Assembly (NCBI RefSeq): GCF_000482545.1
Contig: NZ_KI519455.1
Location: forward strand, 744,001-808,000
DNA from: Arthrobacter sp. 35W
Lineage (GTDB): Bacteria > Actinomycetota > Actinomycetes > Actinomycetales > Micrococcaceae
Direction: 5' to 3'
DNA length: 64,000 nt
Position 1 is the stretch's first letter. Each line of letters opens with the position of its first letter. Shown here in pieces: positions 49,210 through 59,069 of this stretch. A program made the position numbers and the translations under genes. The notes beneath the pieces were generated by a model that was given only the letters and a program-made list of their open reading frames with translations, did no database searches and had not been told where the DNA came from.

Positions 49210-50511
49210 CTAGGGTTTGGCTCCGCCGTCGAGCCTGCCGTCGTCTTCGATGAACCGGGGCCGGCCGGCCAGCAGGCCGAACACCGCGCAGCCCGTGCCA
49301 ATGACCAGGAACATCACTCCGGCGGCAGCGAATCCCCCGGTGGCCGCGTGCAGCTGGCCCACCAGCAGCGTCCCCACCGAGCCCACGCCGTAGCCCACGC
49401 CCTGCATCATCCCGGACAGGTGCGCGGCGGTGTGGGCGTCGCGGGTGCGCAGCACAATCATGGTCAGGGCCACGGCCGTCAGGCTCCCCTGGCCCAGGCC
49501 CAGGAGGGCTGTCCAGAGCCAGATCCCCTGCATCGGGCCGAAGATGCTCAGCGCAAACCCGGCCCCTGTCATCAGCGCCACCGTGGCGTTCAGCCAGCTC
49601 TGCCGCCGCAGCTTCACGGCCAGCGCCGGGGCCAGCAGCGAGCCGCCCATCTGCAGCACGATGGACACGGCCACAATCGCACCGGCCGTGCCGCCGTCCA
49701 CTCCGCGGCTGCGCAGGATCGGCGCCAGCCAGGCGAAGACGCTGAAGGACATCATGGCCTGCATGGTCATGAAGCCGGTGATCTGCCAGGCGGTGCGGGA
49801 GCGCCACACACTGGGGCCGGTGGCCGCCAGGGCACGGCGCGCATGCCGCTGCTTCAGCGCGACGGGCGTCCACACCAGGGCGGCGAGCGCGGCCGGGATG
49901 GCCCAAAAGCCCAGCGCCCACTGCCATGAGCCCGTGGCCTCGTAGATGGGGTGCGTGAATCCGGCGCCGAGCGCCGCCGCGGCGCAGATGGACATCGTGT
50001 ACATGCCGGTCATCAGGCCCAGCCGGTGGGCGAAGTCGCGCTTCACCAGCCCGGGCAGGAGGACGTTGACGATGGCGATCGAGGCACCGGCGGCAAAGCT
50101 GCCCACCAGCAGCGCCGGCACCTCGCCGATGCCGCGCACCACCAGCCCCAGGGTCAACAGCGCCATGGCGCCCAGCAGCGTCCGTTCGGCGCCAAAGCGG
50201 CGCGCCAGCCCCGGGGCCACCGGGGCAAAGACGCCCAGCAGTGTCACGGGGACCGTGGAGAGCAGGGCCACCAGCGCCGGTGCCATGCCGGTGGCTGCGG
50301 TGGCCTCCTGCAGGACGGCGGCGAAGCTGGAGAACACGGTGCGCAGGTTCAGCCCGCACAGGATCAGGGCGACGGCGATGTAGAGCAGGCTGAGCCCGCG
50401 GCTGGTGGCGGTGGGTTCCGGCGCGGGGACCTCGTCCACCTCCGCGTCGACAAGCATGCCGCCCGCGGTGGCGTCGGTCAGCTTGGGAAGGCCGGGTTTG
50501 TCATTGCTCAC
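49210..50511 (-). CDS. MFS transporter, CynX/NimT-like
   Basis: Permease of 433 residues, 12 helices, of the cyanate/nitroimidazole transporter-like group: [20 protein letters not shown] near the start (the family N-x-R pattern), [13 protein letters not shown]-type segment (here [20 protein letters not shown]) and [23 protein letters not shown] 50511 is chosen; the frame continues upstream into the hydrolase gene. It follows that gene by 10 nt and is probably in one unit with it. Substrate unknown. Confidence 0.87.
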   Translation of the reverse strand: MSNDKPGLPKLTDATAGGMLVDAEVDEVPAPEPTATSRGLSLLYIAVALILCGLNLRTVFSSFAAVLQEATAATGMAPALVALLSTVPVTLLGVFAPVAPGLARRFGAERTLLGAMALLTLGLVVRGIGEVPALLVGSFAAGASIAIVNVLLPGLVKRDFAHRLGLMTGMYTMSICAAAALGAGFTHPIYEATGSWQWALGFWAIPAALAALVWTPVALKQRHARRALAATGPSVWRSRTAWQITGFMTMQAMMSFSVFAWLAPILRSRGVDGGTAGAIVAVSIVLQMGGSLLAPALAVKLRRQSWLNATVALMTGAGFALSIFGPMQGIWLWTALLGLGQGSLTAVALTMIVLRTRDAHTAAHLSGMMQGVGYGVGSVGTLLVGQLHAATGGFAAAGVMFLVIGTGCAVFGLLAGRPRFIEDDGRLDGGAKP

Positions 50512-50521
50512 GGTTCCGGTC

Positions 50522-51637
50522 CTAGCCAAGGTCCAGCACGGCACGGCGCACGGCGGCGCTGAGCTGCATGGCCCGCCCCGTCGTCCCGCCCAATTCGCAC
50601 CAGCGCGGGACATAGCCAAAACCGACCTCGTAGTGGGGGTCCGCGTAGCCCAGCGCACCGTTGGCGCCGTCGTGCCCAAAGGCACGGGCAGAGCCAAAGT
50701 CCACCCGGTTGTGGGACTTCATGAAGACCACGGCAAAGGCGCTCTCCTGGCTGAAGGTGCGGTCCCAGCCCCAGACCTGCTCCTCGCTCATGGCGGCGAT
50801 GGTCGCCGGGGCCAGGAACGGCTCCGACCCCTCGACGCCGGTGCTCGCGGCGGCGTAGACCCGGGCCAGTCCGCGGGCGGAACCGACGCCGGCGCCGCTG
50901 GTGCTCCCGCCGGCGCGCACCTGGCGGTTGTTGGGCAGGTCAAGAATGTTGCCGGCGGCCACATTGGCCGAAATTCCGGTGATCGAGGCCGGGTCGATGA
51001 ACGGCGCATTCGGATCCACGCCGAAGAGCACGGGCTTGAAGCGCTGTTCCTCGTCCTCGGGCAGGCCCAGGAACATGTCCACCTCGAACGGCGCGCGGAT
51101 CCGCTCCTCGTACACCTCCTGCAGCGTGCGCCCGGTGGTGCGGCGGCAGAGCTCCTCCATCAGCACGCCCATGATCAGCGCGTGGTAGCCAAAGGCCTTG
51201 CCCGGGCGCCACAGCGGCACCATGCCGGCCAGCCGCGCGGCCAGCGCGGGGACGTCGTTGTAGTCCTCCACCACCACGCCGCCGGGCAGCCCCACGACGC
51301 CGGCCTGGTGGCTGAGCAGCTGCCGGACGGACAGCACGTCCTTGCCATGCTGCCCAAACTCGGGCCAGTAGCTGGTGACCTTGGCATCCAGATCCACCAC
51401 GCCGTCCTGCACCAGCAGGCTGAAGGCCAGGGCGGCCACGCCCTTGGAGCAGGAGAAGACGCCGGTGATGGAATCGGCGTCGAACTCCGGCCCGCCCACC
51501 AGATCCAGCACGGGGACGCCCTGGTGGTAGACAGCCAGCTGGGCGCTGTAGGCCGGGTCCGCCGCCAACATGGCGTTGAACAAGGTGCGGACGGACTCGA
51601 AGGGCTCGGTGGCCATTCCCTGGGCAGGCTCTGTCAT
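50522..51637 (-). CDS. Serine hydrolase of the class C beta-lactamase/esterase fold
   Basis: Protein of 371 residues. The nucleophile motif SxxK is FSCSKG (Ser62, Lys65), with a Tyr in [12 protein letters not shown] as the second catalytic element and [11 protein letters not shown] near the C-terminus in place of the KTG loop. No signal peptide, so it is more likely an intracellular esterase or peptidase (EstB-like) than a secreted beta-lactamase. ATG 51637 lies seven bases after the -10-like TAAGCT. The MFS gene follows after 10 nt. Confidence 0.87.
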   Translation of the reverse strand: MTEPAQGMATEPFESVRTLFNAMLAADPAYSAQLAVYHQGVPVLDLVGGPEFDADSITGVFSCSKGVAALAFSLLVQDGVVDLDAKVTSYWPEFGQHGKDVLSVRQLLSHQAGVVGLPGGVVVEDYNDVPALAARLAGMVPLWRPGKAFGYHALIMGVLMEELCRRTTGRTLQEVYEERIRAPFEVDMFLGLPEDEEQRFKPVLFGVDPNAPFIDPASITGISANVAAGNILDLPNNRQVRAGGSTSGAGVGSARGLARVYAAASTGVEGSEPFLAPATIAAMSEEQVWGWDRTFSQESAFAVVFMKSHNRVDFGSARAFGHDGANGALGYADPHYEVGFGYVPRWCELGGTTGRAMQLSAAVRRAVLDLG

Positions 51638-51644
51638 GCCTTCC

Positions 51645-51650
51645 AGCTTA
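51645..51650 (-). promoter_or_regulatory. -10 element for the serine hydrolase gene
   Basis: Minus-strand TAAGCT followed by seven bases (GGAAGGC) and the ATG at 51637; either a leaderless start or a very short leader. Confidence 0.4.
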
Positions 51651-51826
51651 AGGGAACCCCCGGCATTTGCCCGCGGCGGAACCCGTCGCAGAACCGGTGC
51701 CGGAACCCGCCGTCGAACCGTCCGATGGACCCATAGCCGCCCGTGCCGCCCGCGCGTAGCATGGGGACAACCGCCGGGCCACCGGGTCCGGGCCGGGAGC
51801 ACGCCGGTGCCACGGAAGGGGCCGCA

Positions 51827-53794
51827 ATGAGCACCAAGGTTGATGGAACGGGCGCCACCGTCACGGCCGAACAGGCCCGGAAGGTGGCGGAGGAGGCCCG
51901 GGAGAGCAGCTGGAGCCGGCCAAGCTTCGCCAAGGGGCTCTATCTGGGCCACTTCGACCTCTCCCTGATCCACCCCCATCCCGAGCCGGGCCCGTTCGAC
52001 GTCGAACGCGGCGAGGCATTCCTGGCCGAGCTGCGCTCCTATTGCGAAACCCTGGATTCCGCCCGGATTGAACGCGACGCCAAGATCCCCGATGAATACC
52101 TCGCCGGCTTGGCCCGGATTGGCGTGTTCGGCATGAAGATCCCGCGCGAATACGGCGGACTGGGCCTCACGCTGCTCTACTACGGCCGTGCGCTGGCCCT
52201 GCTGGGCACCGTCCATCCCTCCTTTGGCGCGCTCGTCTCGGCACACCAGTCCATCGGGGTGCCGGAGCCCGTGAAGGTGTTCGGCACCCCGGAGCAGAAA
52301 CAGCAGTATCTGCCCCGCTGCGCCGCCGGCGCCGTCACCGCCTTCCTGCTCACCGAGCCGGACGTGGGCTCGGACCCGGCCAGGCTGGCCTGCGCTGCCG
52401 TGCCAAGCGAAGACGGCAGCGAGTACGTGCTGGACGGCGTCAAACTCTGGACCACCAACGGCGTGATCGCCGAGCTGGTGGTGGTGATGGCAGTGGTCCC
52501 CCCGCATGCCGTGTCCGACGACGGCGTGGCGTCCGGGCAGAGCGCCAAGGGCGGCATCACGGCCTTCGTGGTGGAGGCCAACTCCCCCGGCATCACCGTG
52601 GAGCACAGGAACTCCTTTATGGGCCTGCGCGGCATTGAAAACGGCGTCACCCGCTTCCACCAGGTCCGCGTCCCGGCGGCCAACCGGCTGGGCCGGGAAG
52701 GGCAGGGGCTGAAGATCGCCCTCACCACCTTGAACACCGGGCGCCTGTCGATCCCGGCCATGTGCGCCGGAGCCGGCAAATGGTCGCTGAAGATCGCCCG
52801 GGAATGGTCCAATGCCCGCACCCAGTGGGGCCGGCCGGTGGGCAGCCACGAGGCCGTGGGCAAGAAGATCGCCTTCCTGGCCGCCACGACATTCGCCTTG
52901 GAAGCCGTCTTTGAACTCTCCGCCTCCCTGGCGGACGCGGGCATGAAGGACGTGCGCATCGAGGCCGCTCTGGCCAAGCTGTGGTCCTCCGAGATGTCCT
53001 ACCGCTGCGCGGACGAGCTGGTGCAGATCCGCGGCGGGCGCGGCTATGAAACCGCGGCGTCCCTGGCGGCCCGCGGCGAGCGCGCCGTCCCCGCCGAGCA
53101 GCTGCTGCGCGATCTGCGCATCAACCGCATCTTTGAGGGCTCCACGGAGATCATGCACCTGCTCATCGCCCGCGAGGCCGTGGACGCCCACCTCAATGCC
53201 GCCGGCGACCTCGCTTCGGCCACGGCCACGCTGGCCGAAAAGGGCCGGGCCGCGGTGTCCGCCAGCGGCTTCTACGCCAAATGGCTCCCGAAACTGGCGG
53301 TCGGCAAGGGCCAGGATCCGCGCGCCTACAACGAGTTCGGCCCGCTGGCCAAGCATCTGCGCTTTGTGGAGCGCGAATCCCGCCGGCTGGCCCGCCAGAC
53401 CTTCTACGGGATGGGGCGCTGGCAGGCCAAGCTGGAGCGCAAACAGGCCTTTCTGGGCAGGATCGTGGACATCGGCGCGGAGCTATTCGCCATGGCCGCC
53501 TGCTGCAGCCGGGCCGAGATGATCCGGATCGAGGATCCCATCAAGGGCCGGCACGCCATCGAACTGGCCGAGGCCTTCTGCGAGCAGTCCCGGCTGCGCG
53601 TCGCCGAGCTCTTTTCCAGCCTGTGGGAGAACACCGACGACGGCGATGCCACCCTGTCCGCCGCCGTCCTGGCCGGCGACTACCGCTGGCTTGAGGAGGG
53701 CATCATCGACGTCTCCGAGGGCACCGGACCGTGGATTGGCGACGCCACCCCCGGCCCGTCCACCCAGGAGAACCAGCACCGCACCTACCGCTGA
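51827..53794 (+). CDS. Long acyl-CoA dehydrogenase (VLCAD/ACAD9-like)
   Basis: FAD enzyme of 655 residues oxidising acyl-CoA to enoyl-CoA. The N-terminal domain (IGVFGMKIPREYGGLGLTLL), the FAD loop AFLLTEPDVGSDPARL and KLWTTNGVIAELVVVMAVVP, and the C-terminal bundle (QIRGGRGYETAASLAARGER; LRINRIFEGSTEIMHLLI) are clear. The additional C-terminal 200 residues resemble the second helical domain of very-long-chain enzymes. The catalytic Glu probably is the one in FEGSTEIM. ATG 51827 has GAAGGGG upstream. No electron-transfer flavoprotein gene is adjacent. Confidence 0.93.
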   Translation: MSTKVDGTGATVTAEQARKVAEEARESSWSRPSFAKGLYLGHFDLSLIHPHPEPGPFDVERGEAFLAELRSYCETLDSARIERDAKIPDEYLAGLARIGVFGMKIPREYGGLGLTLLYYGRALALLGTVHPSFGALVSAHQSIGVPEPVKVFGTPEQKQQYLPRCAAGAVTAFLLTEPDVGSDPARLACAAVPSEDGSEYVLDGVKLWTTNGVIAELVVVMAVVPPHAVSDDGVASGQSAKGGITAFVVEANSPGITVEHRNSFMGLRGIENGVTRFHQVRVPAANRLGREGQGLKIALTTLNTGRLSIPAMCAGAGKWSLKIAREWSNARTQWGRPVGSHEAVGKKIAFLAATTFALEAVFELSASLADAGMKDVRIEAALAKLWSSEMSYRCADELVQIRGGRGYETAASLAARGERAVPAEQLLRDLRINRIFEGSTEIMHLLIAREAVDAHLNAAGDLASATATLAEKGRAAVSASGFYAKWLPKLAVGKGQDPRAYNEFGPLAKHLRFVERESRRLARQTFYGMGRWQAKLERKQAFLGRIVDIGAELFAMAACCSRAEMIRIEDPIKGRHAIELAEAFCEQSRLRVAELFSSLWENTDDGDATLSAAVLAGDYRWLEEGIIDVSEGTGPWIGDATPGPSTQENQHRTYR

Positions 53795-53908
53795 ACAATC
53801 GTCCGGAACGCACTTCTTACGCGGCCGTAACACAGGCGCAATCTTGCCCCGGCAGACTGGAGCCATGGCCCGGACGGGCCACAGCACGCAAAGCCAGGGA
53901 GGTGCGTC

Positions 53909-54151
53909 ATGTCCATCGACATCCCCATCGGAACATCCCGCGAAGAACAGGTCACCCGCGTCCGCAGCCTCGCCCCCTTGCACCGGGGCGATCTGGTGGA
54001 GGCCAGAATCCTCGATATGGTGGTCCACCGCGGCAGGGTCTACGAAACCGCTCCCGGAATCGGCGCCCTGTGGATCACCAAGGAGGGCACCGGCGAGCGC
54101 AAGCTCCTGCACCTGGAGGAATTCAGCATCTGGCTGGTCCTGGTCGGATAG
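53909..54151 (+). CDS. Small conserved protein, function unknown
   Basis: Protein of 80 residues: MSIDIPIGTSREEQVTRVRS, then RGDLVEARILDMVVHRGRVY, GIGALWITKEGTGERKLLHL, EEFSIWLVLVG. It looks like one small beta-rich domain, with no membrane segment until the hydrophobic end. ATG 53909 follows GGGAGG by 7 nt. I do not recognise the family. A separate small membrane protein follows 165 bp later. Confidence 0.75.
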   Translation: MSIDIPIGTSREEQVTRVRSLAPLHRGDLVEARILDMVVHRGRVYETAPGIGALWITKEGTGERKLLHLEEFSIWLVLVG

Positions 54152-54315
54152 CAACCCGGTCCATGAGACCGTTCCGTAACCACCATTACGTCTTCATTGC
54201 AGTCCCAAGACACGCGGCGCCGTCCCTGCGCCGCGTGTCTTGCGCGCCGTAGCGTCTGAGATCCACACAGCGCACGCGGCCGGGCTTGAACCGGCGGATG
54301 GTGAGGAGAACCGCC

Positions 54316-54570
54316 ATGGACAATCCCATACTGGTCAACGATCTGCTGGTCTATTCCGGAACCCTGCTGATCGGGGTGCTCATCTTCGCCGTCATCGCCG
54401 TCTCATTCCTGGGCATGCTGCTGGTGGCGCTGGCCGCCCGCGGCGTGCAGATGGCAGTGGTTCCGCTGGCCTATGCGCTGCGCCGCCCCTGGGTGCTGTC
54501 CAGCGCGGCACTGAAGCCGCCGGCATTCGACGACTCGTCATGGACGGCAATGGATCGTAGCGAGGCTTAA
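54316..54570 (+). CDS. Small membrane protein, function unknown
   Basis: Protein of 84 residues with one long hydrophobic helix (residues about 16-42, TLLIGVLIFAVIAVSFLGML) and a second weaker segment, followed by a polar tail with FDDSSWTAMDRSEA. ATG 54316 follows GGAG by about 8 nt. Possibly a short regulatory or anchor protein; no family recognised. tRNA-Cys follows 63 bp downstream. Confidence 0.65.
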   Translation: MDNPILVNDLLVYSGTLLIGVLIFAVIAVSFLGMLLVALAARGVQMAVVPLAYALRRPWVLSSAALKPPAFDDSSWTAMDRSEA

Positions 54571-54633
54571 CGCCGGGCAATGCCCGGAAACACAGCTGGC
54601 AGCCCGCACTCCACCCCGCCTATCCTGCAAGGG

Positions 54634-54704
54634 CGTGGTGTGCCCGAGAGGCCAGGGAGCGGTCTGCAAAACCGCGCACGCGGGTTCGAATCCCGCCACC
54701 ACGT
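54634..54704 (+). tRNA. tRNA-Cys (anticodon GCA)
   Basis: Acceptor CGTGGTG/CACCACG, anticodon stem GCGGT/ACCGC with loop CTGCAAA giving anticodon GCA, T arm GCGGG-TTCGAAT-CCCGC, discriminator T. CCA is not encoded. TATCCT lies upstream as a -10 box. Confidence 0.95.
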
Positions 54705-54756
54705 CCGATCGCAAGGGCTTCCACACCGGCGGCACCAGGTTCATCCGCCATGGTCT

Positions 54757-55401
54757 CTATGGGTCGGCTTGTTCGGCAGTGCGCTCCAGGAATCGGCCCG
54801 ACCGCTGAAAGTCACGGACGAGGAGCGCAATGCCGATCACGAGGGCCACCACGCAAATAGCCATCAGCCACGCCATCAAGTCGTCACCTCGGGTGAAGAA
54901 ACCCACGGCTTGGGGGATGAAGAGGAGTGGAAGCGCCGGTGCCAGGATCAGCTGCGTGGCAATGCTTTTCCGCAGTTGCACCGCAGCACCCCGAGACACC
55001 TCACGATGGTCTGAATCAAAGGGTTCCGTTCCGATGATCTGACGGCGGATCCTTTTCTGTTCCTCGTCCTGCAGGGAAAGCACCACTGCGACCCTGCCCA
55101 CCTGGGCTGCTGGCGCCACCTTCTTCGCGTTGTAGACCAGCCCTCCGACAAAGACACCAAGTCCGGCAAGGGCAACCCCAAACATCAGGTATGAAGCCCA
55201 GTCCGCCGAGCCTCCTCCAAAAGCCAGGATTCCGCCCGCAGTTCCGACCGCCAGGAGAATGGCCAACCCGGCAGGAAAATAACGTGTGTAGTAGGTCTTC
55301 ACGGCCACGCTCAGACCGTTGTCCGCCAACCCCTGTGCTCTTCCGGCCGCTTTAACCCAACGGTCTCGGGGCTCCGCCATGAGACCGTCAATTCCGCTCA
55401 T
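54757..55401 (-). CDS. Membrane protein, function unknown
   Basis: Protein of 214 residues with two pairs of hydrophobic helices: residues about 43-62 and 70-88, then 150-170 and 176-196. Between them is a charged segment (LSLQDEEQKRIRRQIIGTEP). A CCA-like gene order is not evident. ATG 55401 has a modest GGAG-type site. I do not recognise the family; it looks strain- or genus-specific. It lies opposite in direction to tRNA-Cys. Confidence 0.65.
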   Translation of the reverse strand: MSGIDGLMAEPRDRWVKAAGRAQGLADNGLSVAVKTYYTRYFPAGLAILLAVGTAGGILAFGGGSADWASYLMFGVALAGLGVFVGGLVYNAKKVAPAAQVGRVAVVLSLQDEEQKRIRRQIIGTEPFDSDHREVSRGAAVQLRKSIATQLILAPALPLLFIPQAVGFFTRGDDLMAWLMAICVVALVIGIALLVRDFQRSGRFLERTAEQADP

Positions 55402-55585
55402 CGTCTTCTCCCGTTTTGCAACCGATGCCGAGACGCCGGAAAGTCCTCTGGATTCTTCCCGTCCCGACCCTTAAATCCTGAACCGTCCACCCCCATAAGC
55501 CAATCGTCGGGTCTGGGGAAAATCCGCGGCACCTGTTCCCCTCGGTCTTTGCCCACGCTATTCCCGCACGGACGGGCCGTTAAAC

Positions 55586-55620
55586 AGGCAGGACCCGGCG
55601 GATTCCGCCGGGTCCTGCCT
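55586..55620 (-). terminator. Terminator after the uspA-like gene
   Basis: Perfect 16-bp stem AGGCAGGACCCGGCGG around ATT, 17 bp beyond the stop of the leftward UspA-like gene. Confidence 0.85.
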
Positions 55621-55637
55621 GGAAAATGCTGCCGCTG

Positions 55638-56063
55638 CTAGTCGGCGGTGCGCACGATGTGGACGTCGCACGGGGCGTTGTGGGCCACCGTGTTGGCGAC
55701 GGAGCCGAGCACACGGCCCAGACCCTGCATGCGTACATTGCCCACCACGATCATGGTGGCGCCCACGCGCTCGGCCTCGGCAATGAGTGCCTCGGCCGGC
55801 TTGCCCTGGACGGAGGAGTACGTGGTGGTGACGCCGCCGGTGCCCAGCTCTGCTGCAACACTCTTGGCCACCTTGGCGGCCTCGTCAGCGGTGGAGAGGA
55901 ACCACTCGTCGTTGCCGATTTCCACCTTTTCCGTCCGGTCCTGGCCGTAGGCGGTGACAACGCTCAGCGTGGCATCCAGTGCCTTGGCCAGGTCGGCAGC
56001 CGTGCGGGCAGCCTTCATGGACGTTTCGTTGCCATCGACACCAACAATGATGATTCCGCTCAT
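55638..56063 (-). CDS. Universal stress protein A family
   Basis: Cytosolic UspA-domain protein of 141 residues. It opens IIIVGVDGNETSMKAARTAA and has the ATP-binding pattern IVVGNVRMQGLGRVLGSVAN near the C-terminus, so it probably binds ATP. ATG 56063 follows AAAGGGA. Single gene with its own terminator; expected to respond to stress or starvation, though no regulator site is visible. Confidence 0.92.
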   Translation of the reverse strand: MSGIIIVGVDGNETSMKAARTAADLAKALDATLSVVTAYGQDRTEKVEIGNDEWFLSTADEAAKVAKSVAAELGTGGVTTTYSSVQGKPAEALIAEAERVGATMIVVGNVRMQGLGRVLGSVANTVAHNAPCDVHIVRTAD

Positions 56064-56137
56064 GATTTGTTCCCTTTCGTGGGGCTAGTGGATCTTGGTC
56101 ACTACCTTAGACGCACAAGGGCCTCCCGGGCGCGGAA

Positions 56138-59014
56138 TCACGCTGTGACGTCGGCCAAGAGCTCCAGCACATGCCGGTAGTCGGATCCGGTGGCCCGGGT
56201 CATGCCGAGCTCGCAGGTGCGGTTGCAGGAGGCGTGCGCCGTGGCGTCCATGCCGGCCACCTCCGCCGCCTGGGCCGCCGTGGCGGAGGCCGTCAGCTCG
56301 GGGTGCAGCATGCCGCGGTCCCCCGCATAGGCGCAGCAGCCCCAGTTCTCCGGCACCTGGACCGTGTCCGCCACCGCACTTGCCACCGTTTCCAGCGCCG
56401 GGTTCAGACCCATCCGGGTGGAGGAGCAGGTGGGGTGCAGCGCCAGCGAGTCGATCCGCTGCCAGCTGGATCCATCGCCCAGCGCGGGCAGGATGCGCTC
56501 GGCGGTGAACTGCACGGCGTCCACCACCCGCAGCGGCCGGCGCCCCGCCACCACCTCCTCGCTTTCGATGGTGTGGATCAGCCCCTCGGTGCAGGAGGAG
56601 GCGTCGCAGATGATGTCCAGTTCGCCGTCGTTGGTTGCCTCCCTCAGCACGGCCAAGGTGCGCTGGTGCATCTGCGCCAGCCCCTCGGCCATGCCCTTGG
56701 AGGACCAGGGCGTTCCGCAGCACAGGGAGTCGATGCCCTCAGGCACCAGCAGCTCGATCCCGGCGCGTACGCTGAGCTGCTCAAAGCTGAGCTGCACGCC
56801 CGGGGTCGAGTCGGCGGCCGGGCCGAACATGGCATTCACGCAGGCTGGGAAGTACACGGCCGACGGCGTTCCGGCCGGGGCCGGGCGGCGGCGCTTGGCC
56901 CCGCCTCCGGGCAGTTCGGCGGAATAGAGCGGCACGGTGTCCTCGCCCAGCACCGCGCGGGCCAGCTTGTTGGCCGGAAGCACGACGGCGGCCGGCACCT
57001 TGGCGACGACGCTGAGGGCCAGCCCCGCGCCGCGCGTCACGCCGCCCCAATTGCGCGCGGCGGTGGACCACACCGCCTTCTCAACCCGGCCGGCGTCGTC
57101 CTCGCGCAGATGCTTGACCAGCGATCCGGTGTTGATGTCCACCGGGCAGGCGGTCTGGCACATCCCATCCACGGCGCAGGTCTGCACGCCGTCGTAGTTG
57201 TACTCGCGCTTGAGCCGTTCGGCCAGCTCCGTGTGGCCGTCCAGCCGGGCCTGCGCCATGTCGCGCAGCGTGACAATGCGCTGGCGCGGGGTGAGCGTGA
57301 TGTCCTTGCTGGGGCACACCGGCTCGCAGTAGCCGCAGGAGACGCAGCGGTCCACCTCGGCGTCGACGGCGGGTGGCGCCGGCTTGATGTGCCGCAGATG
57401 CGCGGTCGGGTCGTCGTCCAGCAGCACGCCGGGGTTCAGCATCCCGGCGGGATCCAGCAGCACCTTGATCCGGCGCATCACCTCGTACAGCTCATCGCCG
57501 TACTGGCGGCGCACAAACGGGGCCATCACGCGTCCGGTGCCGTGCTCGGCCTTCAGCGAGCCGCCCTCCCCCAGTACCAGGTCAACCATGTCCTCGGTGA
57601 AGGCGGCGTAGCGGTCCAGCTCTGAGGCGCTGGCGAAGCGGTCGGTGAGCATGAAGTGGATGTTGCCGTCCTTGGCATGCCCAAAGATGACGGAATTCTC
57701 GTAGCCGTAGCGGCCAAAGAGGACGGAAAGCTCCGTGCAGGTGCGCCCCAGCGCGGGCACGGGAACCACCACATCCTCCAGCAGCGCCGTCGTCCCCTGT
57801 GGGCGGGCGCCGGCCACGGAGGTGTACAGGCCCTTGCGCAGATGCCACAGCCCGGCCCGCGTGCCGGAGTCGGCGCTGAACGACGCCGGGGCGCCAAGGC
57901 GCAGGCCGCCCACCAACGCCGAGGCGCGCTGTTCCAGCTCGGCCAGGGCGTCCACCGAGTCCGCCTGGTACTCCACCAGGAAGGCCGCGTGGTCCACCAC
58001 GTTCAGGTCGCGGACGACGCGGGGCACCTGGGTCAGCCCCTGGCCCACCTTCAGCGAGAGCGAGTCCATCAGCTCCACGGTGGCGGCACCGCTGTCCACC
58101 AGTGCGGGCAGGGCGGCGTTGGCTTCCTGAAGGTTGTTGAAGACCAGCAGCCCGGCGGTGGCCTGGGGCAGTTTCGGCACGGTGCGGAAGACGGCCTCCG
58201 CCACAAAGCCGAGCGTCCCCTCGCTGCCGACAATCAGGTGGGCCAGCATCTGCGCCGGGCTGTCGAAGTCCAGCAGCGAATTGATCCCGTAGCCCATGGT
58301 GTTCTTCATGGCGAACTGCGCCTCGATGGTCCGCACCGATTCCGAGTTGGACACCACGCGCCGCCGCAGTTGCAGCAGCCCGTCGAAGATCTCCGGCTCC
58401 AGCGCGCGAAGGCGCTCATCGGCGTCGTCGGCTCCCGTGTCCACCACCGTGCCGCTGGGCAGGACGACGGTGAGAGATTCCAGCGTCCGGTAGACATTGT
58501 CGGTGGTGCCGCAGGCCATGCCGGAGGAGTTGTTGGCCACCACGCCGCCGATGGTGCAGGCGGCCTCGCTGGCCGGATCCGGGCCGAACTTGCGGCCGTA
58601 GCGGGCCAGCCGGGCGTTGAGCGTGCGCACCGTGACACCGGGCTGTACGCGCACCCGGGCGCCGTCGTCGAGCACCTCAATGCCGCGGAAGTGGTGGCGG
58701 ACGTCCACCAGCACACCGTCGGTCACGGCCTGCCCGCTCAGGCTGGTTCCGCCCGAGCGCAGGGTCAGCGGCACCCCCTGCTCGGCGCTGGCCCGCAGCA
58801 ACCGGCCCACCTCCGCGGCATCGGTGGGCACCACCACGGCCTGGGGCAGCAGCAGGAAATGGGAGGCGTCGTGGGCGTTGGCGTGCAGGTCCAGGGCGCG
58901 GGTCTTCACCTGCCCGTCCGTGGCGACGGCGGCGCGCAGCACGGCGGCCAGATCCGTGGGCTGGGAGGTGGCAGTGGAGTCCAAAGTGGTGGCGCGGGTC
59001 ATGTCCGAGATCAT
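56138..59014 (-). CDS. FAD/Fe-S D-lactate dehydrogenase-like oxidoreductase
   Basis: Fusion enzyme of about 958 residues. Residues about 30-210 form the FAD_binding_4 domain (LTLRSGGTSLSGQAVTDGVL; ACTIGGVVANNSSGMACGT), 250-500 the FAD-oxidase C-terminal domain (HGTGRVMAPFVRRQYGDELY), 550-620 two ferredoxin motifs (CVSCGYCEPVCPSKD and CAVDGMCQTACPVD), and 690-950 the CCG domains (LCCGTPWSSKGMAEGLAQMH; NWGCCAYAGDRG). This is the Dld/GlcD-GlcF fused type that oxidises D-lactate or another 2-hydroxyacid into the quinone pool. ATG 59014 is chosen because -10 TAATTC lies just upstream; ATG 59002 is an alternative. Controlled probably by the divergent GntR gene. Confidence 0.92.
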   Translation of the reverse strand: MISDMTRATTLDSTATSQPTDLAAVLRAAVATDGQVKTRALDLHANAHDASHFLLLPQAVVVPTDAAEVGRLLRASAEQGVPLTLRSGGTSLSGQAVTDGVLVDVRHHFRGIEVLDDGARVRVQPGVTVRTLNARLARYGRKFGPDPASEAACTIGGVVANNSSGMACGTTDNVYRTLESLTVVLPSGTVVDTGADDADERLRALEPEIFDGLLQLRRRVVSNSESVRTIEAQFAMKNTMGYGINSLLDFDSPAQMLAHLIVGSEGTLGFVAEAVFRTVPKLPQATAGLLVFNNLQEANAALPALVDSGAATVELMDSLSLKVGQGLTQVPRVVRDLNVVDHAAFLVEYQADSVDALAELEQRASALVGGLRLGAPASFSADSGTRAGLWHLRKGLYTSVAGARPQGTTALLEDVVVPVPALGRTCTELSVLFGRYGYENSVIFGHAKDGNIHFMLTDRFASASELDRYAAFTEDMVDLVLGEGGSLKAEHGTGRVMAPFVRRQYGDELYEVMRRIKVLLDPAGMLNPGVLLDDDPTAHLRHIKPAPPAVDAEVDRCVSCGYCEPVCPSKDITLTPRQRIVTLRDMAQARLDGHTELAERLKREYNYDGVQTCAVDGMCQTACPVDINTGSLVKHLREDDAGRVEKAVWSTAARNWGGVTRGAGLALSVVAKVPAAVVLPANKLARAVLGEDTVPLYSAELPGGGAKRRRPAPAGTPSAVYFPACVNAMFGPAADSTPGVQLSFEQLSVRAGIELLVPEGIDSLCCGTPWSSKGMAEGLAQMHQRTLAVLREATNDGELDIICDASSCTEGLIHTIESEEVVAGRRPLRVVDAVQFTAERILPALGDGSSWQRIDSLALHPTCSSTRMGLNPALETVASAVADTVQVPENWGCCAYAGDRGMLHPELTASATAAQAAEVAGMDATAHASCNRTCELGMTRATGSDYRHVLELLADVTA

Positions 59015-59027
59015 GCCAGAATTAGGA

Positions 59028-59038
59028 TTGTCTGACAA
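59028..59038. promoter_or_regulatory. Candidate GntR/FCD operator 1
   Basis: TTGTCTGACAA, fitting the FadR/LldR-type consensus TNGTNNNACNA exactly. It overlaps the promoter of the lactate-dehydrogenase-like gene. Confidence 0.7.
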
Positions 59039-59069
59039 GTACACAATCACTTATGAACAACCAGTACAC

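Noticed and set aside
50522-53356. 944-residue minus-strand frame extending the serine hydrolase upstream
   Set aside because: The extension is antisense to the acyl-CoA dehydrogenase; the hydrolase family begins at ATG 51637.
53863-54179. Alternative frame starting MARTGHST over the 80-residue protein
   Set aside because: The frame at 53909 has a GGGAGG site and balanced composition; the alternative is Ser/Pro/Trp-rich and lacks one.
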